Below the pieces are notes generated by a model that saw only the letters and a program-made list of their open reading frames with translations, searched no databases and was not told where the DNA came from. The translations under genes were made by a program, and so were the position numbers. Shown in pieces: positions 5,953 to 13,441 of a stretch of DNA of 13,441 bases (positions are counted from its first letter, which is position 1; the number at the start of each line of letters is the position of its first letter). The stretch spans positions 1 to 13,441 of the forward strand of contig JBGTKH010000685.1 in assembly GCA_041744735.1 (NCBI GenBank), read 5' to 3'. The stretch comes from JBGTKH01 sp041744735. GTDB lineage: Bacteria; Planctomycetota; Planctomycetia; Pirellulales; Pirellulaceae.

Positions 5953-7890
5953 CTACGCAATAACCTCGACGATATCGTCCAGTGGCACGTCGTAGAGCGC
6001 GGCCAAGAATTCGTCAATGGCATCATTCGGCAAGGCGGCGAGCTGTTTGCATTGCGTGTGGTCAAAAGTCGGGATGCCGAACCGCTCGATGAAGTTCTTC
6101 TGGTAGCATTGGTATCCGCCTTCGATTTGAAAGCTGGTGAGCTTGGCGTAGTAGTGCATGACTTTCGAGTTCAAGATCCGCTGCAGGCCAGCCAGCGGCA
6201 GTCGTTCTTCCGGCGGTGAACAAGCTCGCAACGCGACGCCGTATCCGTTGCAGAAAAGTTGGTCCGATTCATCCAACAGAAAGTTGGGGCGCGTGTTGAA
6301 GGTTTTGGTCAGCAGCTTCGGGCCGGGCGCCTCGCGGCCTTGAGTTCGTCCCCAAGCGTACCATGTTTCACTCGTTTGTTTCCCCTTGTCGCGGCGATCG
6401 AGGACCGATCGGCAGTTGGTCAAGTGACGAAACGCTGACGGAAAACACTCACGTAACTCCTCCTCGGACAGCACCTGATACTGCCCGGCAACTTTGCGGT
6501 ATGGGCAAATGATCCGCGCTGCGTTCTTGGCGAGTTGTTCGGCGGAATCCACGTCGGCGATTTTGACCGCCGGCCGCGTGATGCCGCGCTCGATCTCGCA
6601 CCGGCGGCCATCGATCCCTTTGGCAATACACTGGCCGCCCTCGTCGCACACCAGAAACACGCTGTCTTTCAACGTGGCCAAGCCAACGCGAATTGCGGCG
6701 ACTTTGCCGAGCGGCAAGCCGGTTGATTCAATGCGGCGCAGGTTTTCCAAATGACGGCCTTTGGCCAGCCGCCACTTGACCGGGTTGAGCTTGCTGAGCG
6801 GAATTCGCGAGAAGCGTGCGTTGGCCAGCGACTTTGGTGTCAGCGGCGCAGCGACGGCGTCGAACTCGAAATCCGGTTGCTCGTCTGTTCCCAAAAACAA
6901 CAGGCATGTGTACGCGCTGGCGTTTTGAAACACGCGCGCGTGGCCGAAGTCAACAATGCGACGGACCGACTGCGTCTGGTGCAGATAGCGTCGAATCGGT
7001 TGGCCGGCGGCCGACGTAAACAGATTATTCTGCGTGATCATCGCCAAGCATCCCCCGGGCGCCAGCAACCGATGTCCTGCCAACAAGAACAATAAAGCCA
7101 AACTAAAACTGCCTCGGACATAAGGCGCGTAGTGTTCGACAAGTTTCTGGCGATACTCGATCGGCAGGTTCTGCAGTTTCACATACGGCGGATTCGTGGC
7201 CACGATGTCAAAGCCGCCGCCGACACGCGCTGCTTGCCAGACTTGCTCGGGTTCCGCAAGCAGTGTGTCACAACTGACGATGCGAAAGTCCGACTCCTGA
7301 ATGAATTGGCCGTGCTGAACCAACAGCAATTCGGCCAGACAGCGCGCGTGACACACAGCGCTAGGGTCTGTGTCGATGCCGGCCACGCCGTAGCGGAAAG
7401 CATCCGCGAGAGTCAGGCCGTAACGTTTTGACAGATGCTGTGCCGCGCGAATGAGAAACCCGCCGCTGCCACACGCCGGATCGCAAATCGTTGGCGTGCC
7501 GTTAGCGACGCGAACATGCTGCAAGGCGTGCTCGATCAAGTAGTCGATAATCAAGTCCGGCGTATACACGACGCCGTGCGAGCGGCGGCGGTGGGCGTCA
7601 GTCAGTGTTTCGAGCGCGAGTTCCAAGTCCTTGATTGCACACGGCGACGCCGCGCGCGGGAATGCGGCCAGCACCGCGTCCGTTTCGGCATGATCAGCCG
7701 TCTCGAGTAACTGCATCGTCGCGGAACAGCGTCCGACTTGGCGTAACGACAGTCGATGAGACCGCGACCACTGCTGAATCACGGCCGCGCGCACCGCCGC
7801 GGTGGAATGGTTCTTGCAGAACCGGGCCGCCAAACCCGCGAGATTCGCGGATTGCCTGCTCTTCCTTCGCATCCGTGCAAGTGCTGTCAT
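5953..7890 (-). CDS. N6-adenine DNA methyltransferase, Eco57I/TaqI-like
   Basis: This 645-residue protein methylates the N6 of adenine in a specific DNA site. Motif X/entry 'RSHGVVYTPDLIIDYL' (103-118), SAM-binding motif I DPACGSGGFL (137-146), acidic loop GIDTDP (171-176) and catalytic NPPY (233-236) are intact. Residues about 380-620 resemble the TaqI-like target-recognition domain ('WYAWGRTQGRE', 'GPKLLTKTF', then an LxxILNSKVMHYY-type helix). There is no nuclease domain in the chain, so it is not a single-chain type IIG enzyme. It starts 21 bp after the Uma2 gene and is probably co-transcribed with it. The ribosome binding site before the ATG at 7890 is weak; a second in-frame ATG lies 18 bp downstream. 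It may be an orphan methylase or half of a restriction-modification pair. The recognition site cannot be predicted here. Confidence 0.92.
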   Translation of the reverse strand: MTALARMRRKSRQSANLAGLAARFCKNHSTAAVRAAVIQQWSRSHRLSLRQVGRCSATMQLLETADHAETDAVLAAFPRAASPCAIKDLELALETLTDAHRRRSHGVVYTPDLIIDYLIEHALQHVRVANGTPTICDPACGSGGFLIRAAQHLSKRYGLTLADAFRYGVAGIDTDPSAVCHARCLAELLLVQHGQFIQESDFRIVSCDTLLAEPEQVWQAARVGGGFDIVATNPPYVKLQNLPIEYRQKLVEHYAPYVRGSFSLALLFLLAGHRLLAPGGCLAMITQNNLFTSAAGQPIRRYLHQTQSVRRIVDFGHARVFQNASAYTCLLFLGTDEQPDFEFDAVAAPLTPKSLANARFSRIPLSKLNPVKWRLAKGRHLENLRRIESTGLPLGKVAAIRVGLATLKDSVFLVCDEGGQCIAKGIDGRRCEIERGITRPAVKIADVDSAEQLAKNAARIICPYRKVAGQYQVLSEEELRECFPSAFRHLTNCRSVLDRRDKGKQTSETWYAWGRTQGREAPGPKLLTKTFNTRPNFLLDESDQLFCNGYGVALRACSPPEERLPLAGLQRILNSKVMHYYAKLTSFQIEGGYQCYQKNFIERFGIPTFDHTQCKQLAALPNDAIDEFLAALYDVPLDDIVEVIA

Positions 7891-7911
7891 CTTTGCTTCG
7901 GGACGACGTAG

Positions 7912-8463
7912 CTATCCCAGGAAACGCTTAACGGTAACCCGAAAATCTCCGAGCAGTTCGGGCAAACTAAACTCGTTGTCAGCTACAAAACTGAGCGTCG
8001 GCCGATCTGCAAAATGTACGTTGAGCATTTTGGATTTCGGATCAAGCACCGCCACGGCCACGACGCCGGCATCCAAGTACTCGGCTACCTTGGACAGCAC
8101 CTTCGGCCACTTATCGTGTGGCGAGCAAACTTCAAACACCAGTTCGGGAGCGACGTTGGGATAGCCTTCGGGATCTTCACCTTTCGGGATGCGATCGTAA
8201 CTGTAGAAAGCCACGTCCGCTCCTCGCACTGTGTCTGGGCCGCGCTCGGTTACCACGCCGCTGTCGTTGCTTAAGACGTGACCCAGATCATGCTCCTCGA
8301 CATAGTTCCCAACAATTCTGGCGACGTTGGCGCACACCTTGCCGTGTCGAAAGCCGGGCATGTTCATGACGACGACCTTTCCGCGCACCAGTTCAGTGGG
8401 CTGACCGTTGTCAGGGAGCACCCTGTACTCTTCGGCGGTAAAAAGTGTCTCGGTGGTAGCCAT
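7912..8463 (-). CDS. Uma2 family PD-(D/E)XK nuclease-fold protein
   Basis: This protein has 183 residues from the ATG at 8463. 'FTAEEYRVLPDNGQPTELVRGKVVVM' (8-33), 'GADVAFYS' (D83), 'APELVFEVCSPHD' (E111) and 'KVLSKVAEYLDAGV' are the usual Uma2/DUF820 signatures, with D83, E111 and a following lysine as candidate PD-(D/E)XK residues. The family is expanded in planctomycetes and cyanobacteria and its cellular role is unsettled. The frame stays open to 8829, but that part overlaps the DUF1080 gene antiparallel-free on the same strand and has no homology-like content. ATG 8463 fits the family N-terminus and lies behind a TATAAT promoter. It is followed after 21 bp by the DNA methyltransferase gene. 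Confidence 0.88.
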   Translation of the reverse strand: MATTETLFTAEEYRVLPDNGQPTELVRGKVVVMNMPGFRHGKVCANVARIVGNYVEEHDLGHVLSNDSGVVTERGPDTVRGADVAFYSYDRIPKGEDPEGYPNVAPELVFEVCSPHDKWPKVLSKVAEYLDAGVVAVAVLDPKSKMLNVHFADRPTLSFVADNEFSLPELLGDFRVTVKRFLG

Positions 8464-8520
8464 GTTGAAAGGTTCCCAAAGCAAAGGGACGCAACCGCAC
8501 GCTGCCGCATTACTGCGCCC

Positions 8521-8548
8521 ATTATACGCCGAAGCTACTTCTTTTCGA
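8521..8548 (-). promoter_or_regulatory. Sigma-70-like promoter for Uma2 and methyltransferase
   Basis: On the minus strand a perfect TATAAT (8526-8521) follows TCGAAA (8548-8543; 4 of 6 matches to the -35) with a 16-base spacer. Transcription would start near 8514, about 50 bases before the Uma2 ATG. The promoter overlaps the stop codon end of the DUF1080 gene, so the Uma2-methyltransferase pair can be transcribed separately. Confidence 0.55.
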
Positions 8549-9521
8549 CTACCCAAATGTTGCGGAACACGACGGGGTTGCCATGGTCTTGCAAGTACAA
8601 GGCATCCGGCGCGGGGCCTTCGGGGTGACGGCCGGGAGTTCCGTGGGCAAGTTCCTGGTCGTCGTGAATCACCACACCGTTGTGCCGCACGGTGATCCGG
8701 CCGTTCTTGATCTTCTTGCCGCCCTCGTCGTAACGGGCGGCGGTGAAGTCGATGTCGTAGGTCTGCCACGACAACGGCGGGTAGCACATGTTTACAATCG
8801 GCTTGTTGATCGAGTAGATGCCGCCGCATTCGTTGTCCTTGCCGTCCAGCCCAAAGCTGTCGAGCACTTGAATCTCGTAGCGGCTTTGGGGATACACGCC
8901 GCTGTTGCCGCGCCCTTGTCCGCGGGCCTGGGGCATGAACGGCGTGCGGAATTCGATGTGCAGCGAGTGGTCACCGAACTTTTGCTTGCTGTCGCAGTTG
9001 GTGGCGCCTAGCAGATTCTCTTCAACAATCTTGCCGTTGTTAAAATTGTCGGCCGAACTGCCGTCGAACAGCACGCTCGCGCCTGTGGGCGGCTTGGCAC
9101 CCAGCGTGGGGCTCGTGCGCACGACCTTCGTCAATTCAAACTGCTTGTTGCCATCGGCGTCAGCCAGCGTCAGCACGCCGCCCTTGATCGTGGCAGTGCC
9201 GTTCTTCGTCTTGAACGTCGTAACGCTATCCTTGCTCTCGCCGGTCGCCTTCTCCATACCGTCATCGCGCCGCCAGCCTTCGCCGGGCAGGCCGCCTTGG
9301 TAAATCACCAGATCGAACTTGCCATCCCCCAGCGCGATCACTTGCGCCCCGTGCGGCGCACGCGCTTCGACAGTCAGCTTCTCGACATACTCCCCTTGAA
9401 CCTCGAAGTCCGGCCCGGCCTTTTCCGGATCGGTAAACGCTTGAGCCTTACAAGCGGTCGAAGCGGCGACGGACAGACATGTCGTTAGGGCGAGCAGCAG
9501 TAGATGTCGTGGTGCGAACAT
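8535..9521 (-). CDS. Exported DUF1080 (3-keto-disaccharide hydrolase-like) protein
   Basis: This protein has 328 residues. The N-terminus is a signal peptide: R5, hydrophobic core LLLLALTTCLSVAA, likely cleavage after AQA (about residue 28). Residues 30-140 form a beta-rich region found in some planctomycete members. Residues about 148-328 are the DUF1080 lectin-like/hydrolase domain ('ASVLFDGSSADNF', 'GRGNSGVY...RYEIQVLDSFG', 'LQDHGNPVVFRNIWV'). The family binds or cleaves carbohydrate and is assigned 3-keto-disaccharide hydrolase activity; the substrate here is unknown. GAGGAG lies about 9 bases before the ATG at 9521. The product should act in the periplasm or outside the cell. Its neighbours give no sugar-degradation context. 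Confidence 0.9.
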   Translation of the reverse strand: MFAPRHLLLLALTTCLSVAASTACKAQAFTDPEKAGPDFEVQGEYVEKLTVEARAPHGAQVIALGDGKFDLVIYQGGLPGEGWRRDDGMEKATGESKDSVTTFKTKNGTATIKGGVLTLADADGNKQFELTKVVRTSPTLGAKPPTGASVLFDGSSADNFNNGKIVEENLLGATNCDSKQKFGDHSLHIEFRTPFMPQARGQGRGNSGVYPQSRYEIQVLDSFGLDGKDNECGGIYSINKPIVNMCYPPLSWQTYDIDFTAARYDEGGKKIKNGRITVRHNGVVIHDDQELAHGTPGRHPEGPAPDALYLQDHGNPVVFRNIWVVEKK

Positions 9522-9647
9522 GATCGTGTACTCCTCAAAGAATTCGAGTCAATTGGGTGAAAGCGGCGGCAAGCCGAACGAGCGCACGGCCACCGTGGCT
9601 GCGTATTGTGACACGAGCAGAATCGCGACGCAAGCTCGCCGCACGTA

Positions 9648-10025
9648 TTAGGTCCTGGCGGACGCATCGGTGACTCGCCATTCGAGCACCTTGTCCAGCG
9701 CATCCAAGGAGCGGCAAATCGTTTCGATTCCAGGATTGGCCACGCGGCCGTTCTCCAGGCGGCTGAGCATGGCTTTGTCCATGCCCGACCGCTCGGCAAC
9801 ATCCGACAAACTAAGCTGCACCTGTTCACGCAACTTGCGAAGATTGCCAACCAGCAACCGCAAGTTTAAATACGCGCCCAGTGACATGGGATTCCCGCTC
9901 AACTCGCCACGGGCCGCTAGCTCTTCCAGCGTGGGCTTGTCTTTGAACGTCTCCCGGATCGCCCGATGACGAGCCCGGTCTTCCGGCGTCCAGTCGATTT
10001 TCTTTTGCACGCGCTTGATGGCCAT
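9648..10025 (-). CDS. XRE-type helix-turn-helix regulator
   Basis: This protein has 125 residues from the ATG at 10025, which has AAGGAA just upstream. A basic N-terminal part ('MAIKRVQKKIDWTPEDRARHRAIR') precedes an XRE HTH at about 62-118: 'LRKLREQVQLSLSDVAERSGMDKAMLSRLENG' with the helix-turn-helix at LSDVAERSGMDKAMLSRLE. Such proteins often serve as antitoxins of HigBA/RelBE-type pairs, but no small toxin gene flanks it: pepA lies 49 bp upstream and DUF1080 126 bp downstream. It is probably a stand-alone regulator. A longer frame to 10133 overlaps pepA and is unlikely to be used. Confidence 0.82.
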   Translation of the reverse strand: MAIKRVQKKIDWTPEDRARHRAIRETFKDKPTLEELAARGELSGNPMSLGAYLNLRLLVGNLRKLREQVQLSLSDVAERSGMDKAMLSRLENGRVANPGIETICRSLDALDKVLEWRVTDASART

Positions 10026-10074
10026 GATCGGTTCCTTATCTGGATCTGCGTGCCAAATCGTGTGCGTTGGCGCG

Positions 10075-11535
10075 CTATCCCGTCCAGCCGCGGGCGACTT
10101 CGACGAGGGTGCGGACGAACGCGCCGCTGGCACCGCCGTCGAGCCAGGGTTTGGAACTTTCCAGGAACGAGGGGCCGGCGATGTCGATGTGCACCCAGGG
10201 TTTACCGGCGACGAATTCTTCCAGGAACTTGGCGGCCGTGATCGCGCCGCCCCAGCGTCCTTCGCCGACGTTTTTAATGTCGGCCACTTCGCTTTTGATT
10301 TGCTCGCTGTATTCGGGGAACATCGGCAATTGCCAGGCGGGTTCGCCGCAGGTGCGCGCGGCGGCGGCGATCGTGTCGCACCACGCTTGATCGTTGGTCA
10401 TCAGGCCGGCGACGTCGGTGCCCAAGGCGACGACGCAAGCGCCGGTGAGCGTTGCCAAGTCGATGATCTTTGTCGCGCCGCGCTCGACGGCGACGTCGAG
10501 CACATCGGCCAGCACCAAGCGGCCTTCGGCATCGGTGTTCAGCACCTCGATCGTCTTGCCGCTGCGCGCGGTGAGCACGTCGCCCAGCTTGTACGACTTG
10601 CCGCTGAGCATGTTCTCCACCAGGCCCATCAAACCGATGACGTTGATGGGCAGCTTGAGCCGCGCGATGGCTTGCATGGCGCCCAGCACCGTCGCCGCGC
10701 CCGCCATGTCGCACTTCATGGTCTTCATACTATCGGTCGGTTTGATGGACAGGCCGCCCGAATCGAATGTCACGCCCTTGCCGACCAGCGCGAGCATTGG
10801 GTCGCCGGAATTGCCGCCGCTGTGTCGCAGGATCACCAGCCGCGCCGGCCGATCCGAACCGCGGGCCACGGCCAGCAGCGATCCGCAATGTTCCAGCTCC
10901 AGCCGGTCTTGATCCCACGTTTCGATTTCCAAGCCGCAGTCGCGCGCCACGTCTTCCGCGGCGGCGGCGAACGATTCGGGATAGATTTCGCTGGGCGGTT
11001 CATTTACCAGCCGGCGAGTCAGATTGACGCTGTCCGCCAAGATCTGCCCGGACGCCAGAACCGCTTCATCGCTGTGCTCCCAAAGTATCTCGTCGAACGG
11101 GTAGCGTTTCTTTTCCGCGCGGTACAAATCCTGGCCGTGGCAACCGACGGCGGCGGCACAGACGCCGGTCTCGACAAGATCGTCGGCCCAGTCGTCACTG
11201 AGGTAGAAGGCCACGCGCTGGCGTTTCTTGCCGGCCAATTGTTTCGAGGCGGCCGATGTGGCGCGAAATGCCGCGCCGCAGTCCAGCTTCTCTCTCGCAC
11301 CCAGACCGACGATCAGCACTTGCGACGCGCTAATGCCCGTCGGCGCCAGAAGCTGAGTCAGCTCGGCGTGCTTGCCCGTAATGTCCTTGGATTCGACCAG
11401 CCGACTCAGCGCGCCGCCGGTGGCCGCATCGACTTCCGCGGCGGGTCCGCTCAGCGCGCTGTCCGCGTAATGACCGACGACCAAGGCATCGGCCGCGATC
11501 TGCGTGATACTCGTTTGCGTTGCTGTAATTCTCAT
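10075..11535 (-). CDS. pepA: Leucyl aminopeptidase (M17 family)
   Basis: This 486-residue cytosolic metalloaminopeptidase removes N-terminal residues, often Leu, from peptides. The N-terminal macro-like domain covers about 1-160 and the catalytic domain about 165-486. Two-metal ligands and catalytic residues are visible: GKGVTFDSGGLSIKP (252-266, K253, D258, K265), D276 in MKCDMAGA, and the signature NTDAEGRL (333-340, with D335, E337, R339). The length is normal for PepA. AAGGAG lies 9 bases before the ATG at 11535. E. coli PepA also binds DNA in Xer recombination and transcription; nothing here shows that for this copy. The XRE gene follows after 49 bp and may be co-transcribed. Long plus-strand frames opposite this gene are antisense shadows of GC-rich coding DNA. 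Confidence 0.96.
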   Translation of the reverse strand: MRITATQTSITQIAADALVVGHYADSALSGPAAEVDAATGGALSRLVESKDITGKHAELTQLLAPTGISASQVLIVGLGAREKLDCGAAFRATSAASKQLAGKKRQRVAFYLSDDWADDLVETGVCAAAVGCHGQDLYRAEKKRYPFDEILWEHSDEAVLASGQILADSVNLTRRLVNEPPSEIYPESFAAAAEDVARDCGLEIETWDQDRLELEHCGSLLAVARGSDRPARLVILRHSGGNSGDPMLALVGKGVTFDSGGLSIKPTDSMKTMKCDMAGAATVLGAMQAIARLKLPINVIGLMGLVENMLSGKSYKLGDVLTARSGKTIEVLNTDAEGRLVLADVLDVAVERGATKIIDLATLTGACVVALGTDVAGLMTNDQAWCDTIAAAARTCGEPAWQLPMFPEYSEQIKSEVADIKNVGEGRWGGAITAAKFLEEFVAGKPWVHIDIAGPSFLESSKPWLDGGASGAFVRTLVEVARGWTG

Positions 11536-11626
11536 CCGTGTTCGCTCCTTCTGTTGCGAACATCGTCGCCGATTTTTCGCCGAATCTCAAGAGGGAGATC
11601 GCGGGCAGCGCGCGTTATGCCACTTA

Positions 11627-12376
11627 TCATTCGGCCTCGAGCACCGTGCGCCAGCGGCGGGGCAGCGCCGCGAAGGCGCTTTTGTAAGTGGCTTCCAGCG
11701 GCACGGGAACATGCGCGCCCGGTTCCAGGAACAGCGGCATGTCGGTCAACCGATCGCCGACAGCCAGCGGCTGGACGTAGGCTCGCACGGTGAGCGCCGA
11801 TTCGTATGCGGCCAGCGTCAACGGCTTGTCGGCCGCTGCCGCGTATTCTTGCCCGGTGATCTTCTCCCAAATCACACCGTGAATTCCCTGAGGATCTCGC
11901 GGTCCCGGCGGATGCAGATCGAGGATCAAGAGATGAATCCGCTGGTCCAGCAGTTCGGCCGCCTTTTCGATAAACGACCGGATGGCATTACGGCCGGACT
12001 TGTTGCCGGACGAAACGACTTCCACGATCGCCGCAACCCGGTCACCGCTGACGTGTCGTACGACGATGGCGCTCGCTTTGCGGCGATAAAACTCCACGTC
12101 GGATTCCGCAACGACTGCAACCTGCGGCGGGGCGAACAGCACCGCACCCGCCGAATCCATTGCCGCCGTCACGGACGACATGTCGAATTCTTCGTCCTTC
12201 ATGGATGGAATCGTGAGCGAGTCGCGTCTAGACTCTGCCACATGCTGTTCCACCATCGCGTAGTGGTCGTTCGGCAACAAGCGGCGATTCAACGCTCTTT
12301 GTATCTCTTCAATCCACGAATGATGGAAATCGTGAAAGATTCCGGCGTCCATCTTCGACCAGTCGTGAACTGGCAT
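11627..12376 (-). CDS. DUF4058 family protein
   Basis: This protein has 249 residues from the ATG at 12376. The N-terminus 'MPVHDWSKMDAGIFHDFHHSW' and 'ALNRRLLPNDHYAMVEQHV' are the hallmark of DUF4058, a family frequent in planctomycetes and cyanobacteria. A central 'VEVVSSGNKSGRNAIRSFIEKAAELL' has an E-V-x-S-x-x-N-K pattern like a PD-(D/E)XK-type fold (compare Uma2 'EVLSP...K'), but nuclease activity is only inferred. No signal peptide or membrane segment is seen. The start was moved from a TTG at 12391 to this ATG because GGAG lies 9 bases before it and family members begin with MPxHDW. It lies 59 bp after the kinase gene and 91 bp before pepA. Confidence 0.87.
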   Translation of the reverse strand: MPVHDWSKMDAGIFHDFHHSWIEEIQRALNRRLLPNDHYAMVEQHVAESRRDSLTIPSMKDEEFDMSSVTAAMDSAGAVLFAPPQVAVVAESDVEFYRRKASAIVVRHVSGDRVAAIVEVVSSGNKSGRNAIRSFIEKAAELLDQRIHLLILDLHPPGPRDPQGIHGVIWEKITGQEYAAAADKPLTLAAYESALTVRAYVQPLAVGDRLTDMPLFLEPGAHVPVPLEATYKSAFAALPRRWRTVLEAE

Positions 12377-12435
12377 GGCTTTCGTCTCCAACGAGCGATG
12401 TTCAAGTATTGCCTATCTCTCATCATATCGCCAAT

Positions 12436-13441
12436 TCATTTGACGTCGTTACCGCGGACGCGCTGTCGATAGTACTTTAAACCCGGAAAGAAGAAGCAGG
12501 CAGCGGAGACGACGCCGAAGATCAGGTGCGCGTAGTTCGGCCAGTAGGCCATTGCGGCGGCGGTCAGGAACAAAGCGGCGGCCTGAATGTAAAACGCCCC
12601 AGAGAGAATGCCGGCCTTGACCAGAAAGACCATGCCGTTGATCAGGCCCAGGACCGGAGACAGCTTGAGCACATCCAGTTTCAGCCATGCTTCAAGCGGA
12701 AACAAAAGCGCCACGCCGATCATGCTGGCGGCCCAGATGTGCGCGATCTGACGTTCGACGAACATCACCGGACCCATGCGCCGCCGCAGCACCCAGAACA
12801 CCGCGGCCCATGTGCCCAGGCCGGCAGTCCAAAGCGCGAAGTAATACATCCGCTCGCGCACTCCGATCCAATACAAAACATTCGTCAACAAGCACGCGAT
12901 GAACAGCGCCAGACTGTGCCACATCCAGAGCAGGCCCCAATTTTCCAGCACGGTGGCATGATGCGTCTCGCGAAACATGCGGGCCAGCACTTGCGTGAAT
13001 CGGCCGCTGCGGGCGGAGATCGTTTCGTCGTTCAGATACGCTTCCAAATCATTGGCCAGCGCCGCGGCGCTCTCGTAGCGCAAGTCCGGCGGCTTTTGCA
13101 AACAACGCAAGGCGATCATTTCCAGATCGCGATCGGCCTTCGGATTGAGCACGCGCGGCGGGACTGGGTCTTGCTCTAACACCAGCAGCACCGTGTCGAC
13201 CGGCGTGGCCGCTTGAAACGGAGGGCGACCGACGAGCATCTGATAGAGGATCGTGCCCAGGCTGTAGACATCGCTGGCGGGACTCACATGACCGCGTCGA
13301 CCGGCTGCCTGCTCGGGGGCCATGTAGTTCGGCGTCCCCAAAATAGCTCCGGTGTGGGTCAGGCTCTCTTCGGCCGAGAGCCGCTTGGCCAGCCCAAAGT
13401 CGGTGACGTGGGGCAGGCCCGCCTGATCGATGATGATGTTC
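12436..13441 (-). CDS. Membrane Ser/Thr protein kinase, N-terminal part outside window
   Basis: The frame runs from the right edge to a TGA at 12436, giving about 335 C-terminal residues. The edge cuts just before 'NIIIDQAG', the strand after the HRDLKPxN loop, so the catalytic HRD lies outside. DFGLAKRL (activation loop start), GTPNYMAPEQ (P+1 loop/APE), 'SDVYSLGTILYQMLVGRPPF' and 'CLQKPPDLRYESAAALANDLEAYL' define the C-lobe of a PknB-like Hanks-type kinase. Behind it come about six hydrophobic segments (for example WMWHSLALFIACLLTNVLYW, YYFALWTAGLGTWAAVFWVL, AAALFLTAAAMAYWP) and a basic C-terminus (KYYRQRVRGNDVK). This polytopic tail after the kinase domain is common in planctomycetes and probably anchors it in the membrane. 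The ligand and targets are unknown. Confidence 0.93.
   Translation of the reverse strand, partial: NIIIDQAGLPHVTDFGLAKRLSAEESLTHTGAILGTPNYMAPEQAAGRRGHVSPASDVYSLGTILYQMLVGRPPFQAATPVDTVLLVLEQDPVPPRVLNPKADRDLEMIALRCLQKPPDLRYESAAALANDLEAYLNDETISARSGRFTQVLARMFRETHHATVLENWGLLWMWHSLALFIACLLTNVLYWIGVRERMYYFALWTAGLGTWAAVFWVLRRRMGPVMFVERQIAHIWAASMIGVALLFPLEAWLKLDVLKLSPVLGLINGMVFLVKAGILSGAFYIQAAALFLTAAAMAYWPNYAHLIFGVVSAACFFFPGLKYYRQRVRGNDVK

Noticed and set aside
5953..7890. The DNA methyltransferase as PglX of a BREX system
   Set aside because: No PglZ, BrxC, BrxL or other BREX component flanks it, and 645 residues is short for PglX. A simple Eco57I/TaqI-like methylase fits better.
8464..8829. N-terminal extension of the Uma2 gene to 8829
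   Set aside because: The extension overlaps the DUF1080 gene on the same strand in another frame and is not Uma2-like; the ATG at 8463 fits the family and the promoter.
9648..10025. XRE protein as the antitoxin of a toxin-antitoxin pair
   Set aside because: No small toxin-like gene lies next to it on either side; the neighbours are pepA and DUF1080.
10015..11793. A 592-codon open frame on the plus strand opposite pepA
   Set aside because: It is antisense to an intact, motif-complete aminopeptidase, has Arg/Gly/Ala-rich low-complexity content, and is the expected shadow of GC-rich coding DNA.
11504..12472. A 322-codon plus-strand frame opposite the DUF4058 gene
   Set aside because: It is antisense to a gene with clear family motifs and has shadow-like composition.
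1..13441. CRISPR arrays, insertion sequences or rRNA genes
   Set aside because: No regularly spaced repeats, transposase motifs with terminal repeats, or rRNA-like sequence were seen on either strand.

Overview
The window looks like part of a planctomycete chromosome, probably Pirellulales or a relative. This rests on families that are abundant in that phylum: DUF1580, DUF1080, DUF4058, Uma2, a Ser/Thr kinase with a polytopic membrane tail, and a DUF3854 replication protein. The right two thirds is GC-rich. The left 3.6 kb, especially 1-2391, is visibly more AT-rich. All protein genes except one (5122-5868) are read on the minus strand.

Left part (1 to about 4950) is one end of an integrated mobile element. 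A tRNA-Val(GAC) gene lies at 4921-4994 with its 3' end facing left. Reading leftward from it come a tyrosine integrase (4800-3622), a 326-bp non-coding stretch, a small DUF1580 protein that is probably excisionase-like (3295-2999), a winged-helix-like protein (2926-2600), a zinc-ribbon-like protein (2603-2394), and a large DUF3854/TOPRIM plus superfamily-2 helicase protein (2391 to beyond the window edge). The last three genes are packed with 4-bp or near-zero spacing and look translationally coupled. The set resembles an integrated plasmid or phage satellite: integrate and excise, regulate, replicate. The far attachment site and any cargo lie left of base 1. Perfect inverted repeats sit just upstream of the ribosome binding sites of three element genes. 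One is followed by a T8 run; another carries a T6 run on the opposite strand.

Right part (about 4995-13441) is chromosomal. A small SAM-dependent methyltransferase (plus strand, 5122-5868) converges on a minus-strand train. In transcription order from the right edge the train is: a truncated membrane Ser/Thr kinase, a DUF4058 protein, leucyl aminopeptidase (pepA), a small XRE-type regulator, an exported DUF1080 protein, a Uma2-family PD-(D/E)XK protein, and an Eco57I/TaqI-like N6-adenine DNA methyltransferase. The Uma2 and methyltransferase genes are only 21 bp apart behind a good sigma-70-like promoter, so they may form a functional pair. The other genes appear to be ordinary housekeeping or planctomycete-specific functions without an obvious shared pathway.

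The most novel part is the element: its replication protein combines a DUF3854/TOPRIM region with an XPD/DinG-like helicase carrying four cysteines between the Walker motifs, and its operon shows unusual RNA or operator structures. No search or folding calculation was run; family calls come from motifs read by eye.
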